Below are positions 1 through 5,822 of a DNA stretch of 5,822 nucleotides, piece after piece. Under the pieces are notes generated by a model. That model searched no databases. It was given only the letters and a program-made list of their open reading frames with translations, and was not told the origin of the DNA. Positions within the stretch are counted from its first letter, which is position 1, and each line of letters begins with the position of its first letter. Position numbers and translations under genes: made by a program. The stretch is from Verrucomicrobiota bacterium (lineage in GTDB: Bacteria > Verrucomicrobiota > Verrucomicrobiia > Opitutales > Seribacteraceae), in assembly GCA_030830145.1 (NCBI GenBank), contig JAURNO010000417.1, forward strand, positions 1 through 5,822, in the 5' to 3' direction.

Positions 1-20
1 CTCGTTTAAGGATTTACATA

Positions 21-50
21 AGACCGTCCGTCAGGACGGTCTTTTTTTTT
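21..50 (+). terminator. Rho-independent terminator of an unseen rightward gene
   Basis: A perfect 9-bp stem (AGACCGTCC at 21-29, GGACGGTCT at 34-42) closes a 4-base loop (GTCA) and runs directly into nine consecutive T residues (42-50). This is a textbook intrinsic terminator for transcription from left to right. Read on the minus strand, the hairpin is followed by TATGTAAATCC, which is not a U-tract, so it should not efficiently stop the leftward genes of this window. It therefore marks the end of a plus-strand gene lying mostly or wholly left of the window and convergent with the VWA gene. In-frame stops TAA occur at 7-9 and 19-21, but the reading frame of that gene cannot be fixed. The T-run is followed at once by eight G residues (51-58). 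Confidence 0.9.
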
Positions 51-105
51 GGGGGGGGAGGAAGTACCTCTCCCCTGTAGGTGATGTTTATGCAAGGGAA
101 GGTAG

Positions 106-134
106 CTTATCGAACAATGGGCAAAGCCGATAAG
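106..134. repeat. Small inverted repeat in convergent intergenic gap
   Basis: CTTATCG (106-112) and CGATAAG (128-134) form a perfect 7-bp inverted repeat around a 15-base loop. It lies about 50 bases beyond the stop codon of the VWA gene. It has no T-run on either side, so it does not look like an intrinsic terminator. It could be a 3'-end RNA hairpin or a protein-binding site, or it could be chance. The rest of 61-183 holds no gene that I can support. Confidence 0.3.
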
Positions 135-150
135 ACAATGATCTGTTGAC

Positions 151-171
151 AAGGAAAAGACGGCCAGGCCG
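151..171 (-). terminator. Possible weak terminator of the VWA gene
   Basis: On the minus strand, about 12 bases after the TAG stop of the VWA gene, a short GC-only hairpin (CGGC, loop CTG, GCCG; plus-strand 161-171) is followed by TCTTTTCCTT (160-151). The 4-bp stem is short and the T-run is interrupted, so this is a marginal candidate. It is listed because it is the only hairpin with a T-rich tail just after the last gene of the leftward transcript. Rho-dependent ending is equally possible. Confidence 0.25.
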
Positions 172-183
172 ATTGACGGCAAT

Positions 184-1275
184 CTAATTTTTCTTTGGTG
201 GGTTCTTGTCTATTTCCTTCTCCATTGCCTTGATTTCATCCATGTCAACAAATTTGCTCTTCCCCCCGGTTAGGGCGGCAATTTCCTCGAGTGGACCCTT
301 CGCACCAGCTGGAGCGCCGTAGCCGATAGTATAAATTTTGGTCTTTCCCCGCTTGGACTTGATTATATCCATACCTTGGAGTTCCTTTTTAGAATTACCA
401 TCAGTCATAAAATATATGATGTCAGGCTTTGGATTAAGGTAAAAAGCCCATTCGAATGAATTGTTCCATACCGTTCCAAAAGTAAGGGGAGTATCATGAA
501 CGGCCTTGATGAGCTTCTTCTTGTTCGATGGAGTAACGGGTAGCCATTTGGGGCGCTTTGGCTCGTATCCGTCAATCGGTTTCCATCCATTTTTGTTATT
601 GTCTCCCTTCCATTTTTTGTGGAGTGCATTGGCATCCTCTCCTGCTACCCAGGTAGGTCCCGAGAAAAAGATGACGGCAACTGATCCCACTGCGGGGAGT
701 TTGTCGATGGCTTTGCTGAGTTCGGACCTCATAACCTTGTCCCGCCCTCTCATGGAAGCCGAATAATCAATGATGAACATGATCTTGTTAGCCTTCGACT
801 TGACGCCCATGAAACTGGAAGAGAAAGCCTTGCCAAGGACCGACATGTCCACGTTCACGCTTACGTCGCCCACATTGCCCATCGGACTCATGACGACACC
901 TGGATCCAGATTCCTAGTCTCAATGTCCACAAGGGGAACGGAAATATCGGAAATCGCTTGAGCCTGAAAAGTAAAGGTCTGCGTAGGTTTGGCCGATTTT
1001 TGCCTTTGCATGAGCCGGACCTTTTGCTCCTGTTTTTTTGTAGAAGTGGGTTGCTTGCCGGCATCGGCAAAATCCGACCCTTGGTCTCCAGGTGGAGGTT
1101 CCCATATGATGATGCCCCATAAAAAGACGAAAAGAAAGACGACCAAAAGCAAAGAGAGGAGTAGACTGTTCAACAACCTGAACTCCCTGAGGTATTTACC
1201 GAAAGCCCCCTCCAAGGGCTCGGATGACTGAACTACTTCAGGTTCAAATTGCTCTATCTGTGGCGAATCATCCAT
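184..1275 (-). CDS. Membrane-anchored VWA domain protein
   Basis: Predicted 363-residue protein with one N-terminal transmembrane helix and a C-terminal von Willebrand factor A domain, a metal-dependent protein-binding fold. Counted from the ATG at 1275: an acidic N-terminus; a basic stretch (about 27-35, K-Y-L-R-E-F-R); a hydrophobic helix at about 36-58; a low-complexity K/Q-rich linker; then the VWA domain at about 164-350. The metal site (MIDAS) looks complete: D-Y-S-A-S at 170-174, a threonine near 268 (F-G-T-V-W), and T-D-G at 291-293. Basic residues before the helix suggest N-inside topology with the VWA domain in the periplasm. A TTG at 1314 would add 13 residues but directly follows an in-frame TAG; neither start has a clear Shine-Dalgarno site, and ATG is preferred. 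Related proteins in Verrucomicrobiota are often found near ExbB/ExbD-type genes (family knowledge); none is visible here. The binding partner is unknown. Confidence 0.85.
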   Translation of the reverse strand: MDDSPQIEQFEPEVVQSSEPLEGAFGKYLREFRLLNSLLLSLLLVVFLFVFLWGIIIWEPPPGDQGSDFADAGKQPTSTKKQEQKVRLMQRQKSAKPTQTFTFQAQAISDISVPLVDIETRNLDPGVVMSPMGNVGDVSVNVDMSVLGKAFSSSFMGVKSKANKIMFIIDYSASMRGRDKVMRSELSKAIDKLPAVGSVAVIFFSGPTWVAGEDANALHKKWKGDNNKNGWKPIDGYEPKRPKWLPVTPSNKKKLIKAVHDTPLTFGTVWNNSFEWAFYLNPKPDIIYFMTDGNSKKELQGMDIIKSKRGKTKIYTIGYGAPAGAKGPLEEIAALTGGKSKFVDMDEIKAMEKEIDKNPPKKN

Positions 1276-1328
1276 CGATTGGATTCGGAAAACCTCTTTG
1301 CTCCAGATCTCCAACTACAGAAGAAGCT

Positions 1329-1360
1329 AGGTGAACTAATATTGGGCGGGGAGGTGAACT
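1329..1360. repeat. 9-bp direct repeat upstream of the VWA gene
   Basis: AGGTGAACT occurs exactly at 1329-1337 and again at 1352-1360, in the same orientation with 23 bases from start to start, about two helical turns. It lies 54-85 bases upstream of the preferred VWA start codon. The spacing would suit a dimeric or tandem regulator binding one DNA face, but no regulator is known and the repeat could be chance. Confidence 0.4.
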
Positions 1361-1428
1361 GGGCCGTTGGGATTCGTGGGTCATATGTAAATGTTCTGCC
1401 CATCGCACTCGATTATGGACAAAAAACC

Positions 1429-1458
1429 ATTATGGCACCGAAATACAGAAAAAATAAA
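1429..1458 (-). promoter_or_regulatory. Possible sigma-70-like promoter for the VWA gene
   Basis: On the minus strand CATAAT (1434-1429) matches the -10 consensus at five of six positions. TTTATT (1458-1453) lies 18 bases upstream as a poor -35 element (three of six). It would give a leader of roughly 145 bases before the ATG at 1275. A second CATAAT (1417-1412) lacks a matching -35. The DUF1501-VWA gap is AT-rich and long enough to need its own promoter, but this call is weak and read-through from the upstream operon is possible. Confidence 0.2.
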
Positions 1459-1468
1459 GGTTATTTTT
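1450..1468. repeat. AT-only inverted repeat downstream of DUF1501
   Basis: AAAAATAA (1450-1457) and TTATTTTT (1461-1468) form a perfect 8-bp inverted repeat with a 3-base loop (AGG on the plus strand). It begins about 40 bases past the DUF1501 stop codon on the minus strand, where the right arm reads into TTATTTTTTC. It might act as a weak terminator or attenuator between DUF1501 and the VWA gene. The stem has no G-C pair, so strong termination is unlikely; it could equally be an AT-rich promoter-upstream element. Confidence 0.3.
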
Positions 1469-1507
1469 ACCAAGCAGAAAAACGAGGTACTCTCAACCAA
1501 CAAAAGA

Positions 1508-2938
1508 TTATAAAATTTCCTTAATCAGGTGCCCGTGCACGTCCGTCAGCCTCATGTCTCTACCACTAAACCTGAAAGTACTTTGGGTGTGGTCTATGCC
1601 AAGCAAATGAAGCATGGTCGCATGGAGGTCGTGGATTTCATACCGGTTCTCGACGGCTTTGTATCCGAATTCATCGGTTCTACCAACGCTGACGCCTTTT
1701 TTTATGCCACCTCCGGCGAACCACATGGTAAACCCAAATGGATTGTGATCGCGCCCATTGGAGCCTTGGGCAAAAGGTGTTCTGCCAAATTCGCCTCCCC
1801 AGACGATCAAGGTCGAATCCAAAAGACCCAGGCGACGAAGGTCACTGATCAGGGCGGCAATCGGCTGGTCTACGGACTTGCAATTCTTGGTGTGTCCATC
1901 CTGTAGTTTGTTATGCTGATCCCATCTGTCCCCATTGCCTCCCGGACAAGTCAACTCGATGAAACGGACGCCCCGCTCAACCAAACGCCGGGCAGTCAGG
2001 CACTGAAGTCCGAAGGTTCTTGTGTTTTTAAAAGAAGAGTCCATCCCATAGGCCTTCTTGGTGACCTCGGACTCGCCCTTCAGGTCCATAAGCTCGGGAA
2101 CGGCGCTTTGCATGAGGAAGGCCGTTTCGTAGTTGCGTATTGCGGCTTCCACTTGAGGGTCACCATTGAGCTCGGCAAAGGCTTCTTCATCCATATTGCG
2201 GAGGAGGGACAACTTGGATTTCTGCAATTCCTCGGAAGGCTCGCGCCTGTTTATGTTGGCTACCGGTTCCGGTCGTGGAAGAAAAACCGACCCTTGATAA
2301 GTCGCGGGAAGAAAACCGGATCCAAAACAATCCAAGCCACCCGGTGGAATCAGACCTCCGTTGAGTACCACGAACCCGGGAAGATTGCGGTTCTCCGTAC
2401 CAAGACCGTATCCAAGCCAGGCACCCATGCTTGGGCGGCCTTGAAAACCATTGCCCGTATGTAAAAAGTAGTTGGCGGAGGTGTGCTCCGAAAAATTCGA
2501 AGTCATGGACTTGACCATGGAAATTTCGTCAATCACCTCATCTTTGGCCAAGTGGGGAAAGAGATCGGATACCCAGGCTCCACTCTGCCCTCTTTGCTTG
2601 AATTCCCATGGACTCTTGAGGACTTTGCCAATTGAGTCGAATTGCGTGGGGGCAAGTTTGCCAATGACCTTCCTCGGATCCTGCCCGTTGTACTTCTCCA
2701 AAGCCGGCTTGTAGTCGAAAGTATCCACATGAGAAGGTCCACCGTCCATGTAGAGGAAAATGACGTTCTTTGCCCGAGCCGGAAAATGGCATGGTTTCGG
2801 AGCAAGTGGGTCCACGGAGTGGTTTGAGCTCTCTTTAGCCATTGCCCGCATGGCAACCCCGCCAAATCCCATGGCGCATGCCTGAAGCATCGATCTTCTG
2901 CTGAGGTGAGAGTTCGTACGGAAATTTTTGCAATGCAT
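1508..2938 (-). CDS. DUF1501 family protein, Tat-exported
   Basis: A complete 476-residue DUF1501 protein, of normal family length. The N-terminus has a twin-arginine signal (S-R-R-S-M-L-Q, arginines 14-15), then an Ala/Gly-rich hydrophobic stretch ending near A-M-A (32-34), so it should be exported folded by the Tat system. The family belongs to the alkaline phosphatase/sulfatase superfamily. Candidate metal-site residues are D-G-G-P-S-H-V-D at 65-72, E-H-T-S near 151-154, D-Q-H near 340-342, G-G-E-F-G-R-T-P at 381-388, G-R-D-H-N-P at 395-400 and H-D-L-H at 436-439; assigning them as ligands is inference. No C-x-P-x-R sulfatase signature was seen. The C-terminus (G-R-D-M-R-L-T-D-V-H-G-H) is typical. 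ATG at 2938 lies 10 bases after the stop of the PSCyt2/PSD1 gene, so the two are surely one operon. The substrate is unknown for the family; TAA stop. Confidence 0.95.
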   Translation of the reverse strand: MHCKNFRTNSHLSRRSMLQACAMGFGGVAMRAMAKESSNHSVDPLAPKPCHFPARAKNVIFLYMDGGPSHVDTFDYKPALEKYNGQDPRKVIGKLAPTQFDSIGKVLKSPWEFKQRGQSGAWVSDLFPHLAKDEVIDEISMVKSMTSNFSEHTSANYFLHTGNGFQGRPSMGAWLGYGLGTENRNLPGFVVLNGGLIPPGGLDCFGSGFLPATYQGSVFLPRPEPVANINRREPSEELQKSKLSLLRNMDEEAFAELNGDPQVEAAIRNYETAFLMQSAVPELMDLKGESEVTKKAYGMDSSFKNTRTFGLQCLTARRLVERGVRFIELTCPGGNGDRWDQHNKLQDGHTKNCKSVDQPIAALISDLRRLGLLDSTLIVWGGEFGRTPFAQGSNGRDHNPFGFTMWFAGGGIKKGVSVGRTDEFGYKAVENRYEIHDLHATMLHLLGIDHTQSTFRFSGRDMRLTDVHGHLIKEIL

Positions 2939-2948
2939 GGCTTGTATT

Positions 2949-5822
2949 CTACTTCAGATAAATGAAATTCTTGGAGTTGACGAAAACATGAGCCAGATCA
3001 CCCCAAACCTGTGCGTCCATTTTTCCACGCAAGGAGGATTGGCGATTCATGAAAGCTACGAACCGGTCAATTTTTTCAGCTTCAGGCAAAGAACCGAAAG
3101 CTTGCTCGTGCATCTTTGATATCTTTTCCTCGTTGGTGGCACTAAGTTGATAAATTTTCTTTCCCCAAAGGTTGCATTGATCAACGACGAAGGGGTCGTT
3201 CAGCAAAGCAAGGGACTGGGCAGGGACGTTGGAAACGGTTCTTCTTCCTTTGGTGCCGAAGGGAGCCGGTTGGTCGAAAGCCAACATGAAAGGGGAAAGG
3301 AAATTACGGTAAACCGAACCATAAATGCTCCGTCTTCCGCCGCCGTCCGAAGGACCACTACCCCGCCCTCCACGACCCGTCATGAAGGCGGTGCGGTGAA
3401 CCGCAACCGATGGGCCGAACATTTTGCGGTCCAACCTCCCGGAGTGAGCGAGCAGGGAATCACGGATCGCCTCGGAGGTTATCCTCCGAACGGGCATCCG
3501 GTAAAGACCAGTATTGTTCGGATCAAGTTCAGCGATTTTCGAGAGGGAATTGGTTGGGTTGATCTTGCTCGATTGACGATAGGTATAGGACAAAGCTATC
3601 TCACGGATCATGCGCTTGACGGACCAATCGTTTTCCATGAAATCTCCGGCAAGCCAATCGAGAAGCTCAGGGTTGCCTGGCACTTGGCCCATAGGCCCGA
3701 AGTCATCCGTGGTCGGTACGATTCCACGACCGAACATGTAGTGCCATATGCGGTTTGCCATGACCCTGGAAACCAAAGGATTGTCTTTGGCCACCAGACT
3801 TTTCGCCAAGGCCAGCCTGTCCCCTTCTTGGGCACCCAAAGCCGTCAAACTACGGCCCGTCACCTTTTTACCCTGCTTGCGGTGGCTGCCTCGTACGTAT
3901 ACGTAACCATCGTAATCAGTTCCCCGCCCCATGGTGGTGGCGTACCTTTCGGGGGGTAGGGCTTTTTCCATCGCTTGTGCGGTTTTGCGGAATTGCCCAA
4001 TTTCGGAAAGTCCGTTCCCCCAGTCGATCAGCTTTTTTTGCTCAAGCCAATTGACCAAATCGGCTTGTTCCTGAGAAAACTTACCCGAATCAAAGCCGAC
4101 GGAAAACTCGGCAAAAACCTTATCCATGTTGACCCCAAGAGTATCTTCTGGCCCCGTGCCTTTGGCCAAAAGAGCCCTCAAGGAATGGAACTCGTTGGGT
4201 CCGGGAGCACCTATGCTTCCCGTCCTGACCTGCTCGATTTCGACAAAAGAATTCCCCTTGCCCGTAATCTCAAGGTATCCCTTGTGCCCCTTGTACTTGT
4301 TGAGTCCACTTATCGAAAGCCAACTCAATTGCCCCTTGGTCGATACATTCTTGTGCAAGGTACCCCGGAATAGAAGCGAGTTAAACTTGGCCATATGAAA
4401 GTTATCCAAGACCAACCGCACGAAAACCTTTTCCGCCTTCAGCCTAAGATAGATACGGTCCTCCTCCAAAACATAGAGGGGCGATCTTAAGTTTCCTGAA
4501 AAACGGTTGGGCAAAACATTGGTTCCAAACCGGTCGGGGGAAGAGATGAAAAACGATGGTTTTGGGGAAAGAAATTCCGTTTTTACGTCAGGAAAGGAAT
4601 GGCCGCTTACCTTCCAGCCATCGGGTAAGGAGGGGCTAGAAAAAAGGGCCAATTCACGGGTGTTCTCAACGAATTTCAGGTCCTGATCGATTCGGTCCTT
4701 CCACCCTTTGGATTCCTTGGTGAATTTTCGGTTCCACTCCCCAAGCTTGGCCTTACCGGAAAGGTTTCGGCACCATTCCAACAAGACCTCAGGATTCAAA
4801 CCCCTATCTGCGGCAAGGGACTCGACTTCTTTGGAACCGGGCAAGGTGGATGGCGTCTTTCCTCCCCCGGAAAGAAGTTCATTCGCAGACTTGAGATAAT
4901 CGCTCGGCTTGAAAGCGCCCAATCCGAGAGGAGCATCCGATCGCAAATCACTCAGAAGTTTTCGTGCCGACTTGGAAATCTCCCGCTTAGCCTCTTCGTG
5001 CTTTTGATCAATATCAAGAGGATATTCCTGACGCGTACTTCCTTGCATGTAGGCCGCCAAGGAGTAGTAGTCCTCATCGGAAATCGCGTCGAATTTATGA
5101 TCGTGGCATCGGGCGCAACCAATGGTAAGCCCTAGAAAGGTCTTCCCGAAAACATCCAATTGGTTCTCAATACGGTCGGCATTATCCTGTTTGGGGTCGG
5201 TGGGGGCATGAACGGCCTCGTGAAAGAACCAAAAGCCCGTCCCAATGATTGATTCGTTGAATTTCTTCTCCGCGTTAAGCCTTGGTTTGGTGAGCAGGTC
5301 GCCAGCGACGTGCTCGATCAAGAGTTGGTCGTAAGGCAGATCATCATTAAATGCCCGGATCAAGTAGTCGCGGTATTCATGAGGATGCTCGAGGGGGTAA
5401 TCGAACTCATGCCCACAAGTCTCGGCGTAACGGACCAGATCCATCCAGTGACGGGCCCACTTTTCACCAAAATGGGGGCTGGCCAAAAGTTTGTCCACGA
5501 CCTTGTTGAAGGCGTCGGGACCAGAATCGTCCAAAAAGGCAAGTATCTCATCCGGACTCGGAGGTAAACCAATCAGGTCAAAATAGACCCGCCTCATCCA
5601 TGTTCTTCGGTCAGCGGGCAGAGAAGGTAAAATCCCTTTTCCCGCAAGGTTGTTCTGCACAAAAGCGTCCAAGGATTTGCGAACGTGCTCTTTGTTTGCA
5701 ACGGATGGCGGAGGAGGCTTGACGATTGGTTGCCAGCACCAATGCTCGTTCCTTCTTTTTTCCAAATTAAAGGAGGATCGGCTCACGGAACTTCCAAGAA
5801 CAGGAACCGGTTCTTCGGGCCA
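2949..5822 (-). CDS. PSCyt2/PSD1 (DUF1549-DUF1553) protein, 5' end off window
   Basis: A 957-residue fragment of a large multidomain protein, open in frame to the right edge. A GTG at 5786 is the first visible start, but the 12 codons before it read W-P-E-E-P-V-P-V-L-G-S-S. In this family a W-P motif ends the N-terminal cytochrome domain (PSCyt1), so the true start and any signal peptide probably lie outside the window. Counting from the edge: H-W-C-W-Q-P at 27-32, the usual junction; DUF1549/PSCyt2 at about 50-262, with a c-type heme motif C-A-R-C-H at 236-240; a helical linker; a beta-rich segment at about 402-537; a lead-in with Y-V-R-G-S-H near 642; and DUF1553/PSD1 at about 667-947, including S-N-V-P-A-Q at 864-869. 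No frameshift is seen; the stop is TAG. The protein is probably exported, heme-binding and partnered with the DUF1501 product. Its reaction is not known. Confidence 0.95.
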   Translation of the reverse strand, partial: WPEEPVPVLGSSVSRSSFNLEKRRNEHWCWQPIVKPPPPSVANKEHVRKSLDAFVQNNLAGKGILPSLPADRRTWMRRVYFDLIGLPPSPDEILAFLDDSGPDAFNKVVDKLLASPHFGEKWARHWMDLVRYAETCGHEFDYPLEHPHEYRDYLIRAFNDDLPYDQLLIEHVAGDLLTKPRLNAEKKFNESIIGTGFWFFHEAVHAPTDPKQDNADRIENQLDVFGKTFLGLTIGCARCHDHKFDAISDEDYYSLAAYMQGSTRQEYPLDIDQKHEEAKREISKSARKLLSDLRSDAPLGLGAFKPSDYLKSANELLSGGGKTPSTLPGSKEVESLAADRGLNPEVLLEWCRNLSGKAKLGEWNRKFTKESKGWKDRIDQDLKFVENTRELALFSSPSLPDGWKVSGHSFPDVKTEFLSPKPSFFISSPDRFGTNVLPNRFSGNLRSPLYVLEEDRIYLRLKAEKVFVRLVLDNFHMAKFNSLLFRGTLHKNVSTKGQLSWLSISGLNKYKGHKGYLEITGKGNSFVEIEQVRTGSIGAPGPNEFHSLRALLAKGTGPEDTLGVNMDKVFAEFSVGFDSGKFSQEQADLVNWLEQKKLIDWGNGLSEIGQFRKTAQAMEKALPPERYATTMGRGTDYDGYVYVRGSHRKQGKKVTGRSLTALGAQEGDRLALAKSLVAKDNPLVSRVMANRIWHYMFGRGIVPTTDDFGPMGQVPGNPELLDWLAGDFMENDWSVKRMIREIALSYTYRQSSKINPTNSLSKIAELDPNNTGLYRMPVRRITSEAIRDSLLAHSGRLDRKMFGPSVAVHRTAFMTGRGGRGSGPSDGGGRRSIYGSVYRNFLSPFMLAFDQPAPFGTKGRRTVSNVPAQSLALLNDPFVVDQCNLWGKKIYQLSATNEEKISKMHEQAFGSLPEAEKIDRFVAFMNRQSSLRGKMDAQVWGDLAHVFVNSKNFIYLK

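Noticed and set aside
1345..1360. GGGGAGGTGA-like sequence as a ribosome binding site for a plus-strand gene
   Set aside because: No suitable start codon with a supported reading frame follows at normal spacing, and the flanking genes run the other way.
1249..1524. Plus-strand open frame of 91 codons across the DUF1501-VWA gap
   Set aside because: It covers the gap but overlaps both flanking genes antisense, has no family resemblance, and its lysine-rich second half simply reflects the A-rich strand.
1913..2464. Plus-strand open frame of 183 codons
   Set aside because: It is antisense to the conserved DUF1501 coding region and shows no recognisable motif.
1508..2938. DUF1501 protein as an ordinary formylglycine sulfatase
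   Set aside because: No C/S-x-P-x-R signature was found, so only membership in the wider phosphatase/sulfatase superfamily is supported.
3345..3420. Gly/Arg-rich stretch in the PSD1 protein (G-R-G-G-R-G-S-G, then G-G-G-R-R) as a possible inserted repeat
   Set aside because: A loop of this kind before the R-N-F and S-N-V-P-A-Q segments is normal for the DUF1553 family, so it is not an insertion.
3147..3959. Plus-strand open frame of 270 codons
   Set aside because: It lies wholly antisense to the conserved DUF1553 region, has arginine-, glycine- and proline-rich translation without a recognisable domain, and is best explained as a shadow of the real gene.
1..5822. CRISPR array, tRNA, rRNA, insertion sequence or attachment site
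   Set aside because: No regularly spaced repeats, cloverleaf-like sequence, transposase frame or terminal inverted repeats were seen on reading both strands by eye; a covariance-model search would settle small RNAs.

Overview
The window looks like a stretch of chromosome from a member of the PVC superphylum (Planctomycetota, Verrucomicrobiota or Lentisphaerota/Kiritimatiellota). The reason is gene content: a long PSCyt2 (DUF1549)/PSD1 (DUF1553) protein followed at once by a Tat-exported DUF1501 protein. This pairing is characteristic of those phyla. The membrane-anchored von Willebrand factor A (VWA) protein with a D-Y-S-A-S metal site beside them slightly favours Verrucomicrobiota, but the exact phylum is an inference. 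No rRNA, tRNA, CRISPR array, insertion sequence or phage gene was seen.

Layout, left to right. Bases 1-60 hold a strong rho-independent terminator pointing rightward, so an unseen plus-strand gene must end at or just beyond the left edge. Bases 61-183 are a non-coding gap between convergent transcripts, with a small inverted repeat and at best a weak terminator for the leftward genes. All three genes lie on the minus strand. In transcription order they are the PSCyt2/PSD1 gene (from beyond the right edge to 2949), the DUF1501 gene (2938 to 1508) and the VWA gene (about 1275 to 184). The first two are 10 bases apart and almost certainly co-transcribed. A 232-base AT-rich gap with repeats separates DUF1501 from the VWA gene, so the latter may have its own promoter.

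How the genes may work together. The PSCyt2/PSD1 protein carries a c-type heme motif and a beta-rich segment resembling a carbohydrate-binding fold. The DUF1501 protein belongs to the alkaline phosphatase/sulfatase superfamily and carries a twin-arginine signal. Both are expected outside the cytoplasmic membrane. The pair is widespread and multi-copy in these phyla, but its biochemical role is not established; work on extracellular polysaccharides or sulfated substrates is often suggested and remains inference. The VWA protein is predicted to be anchored by one N-terminal helix with its metal-binding domain in the periplasm. Nothing in the sequence proves that it works with the other two.

No clearly new system is visible. 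The points most worth a second look are the uncharacterised two-gene cassette, the beta-rich insert between its two conserved domains, and the repeat-containing region upstream of the VWA gene.
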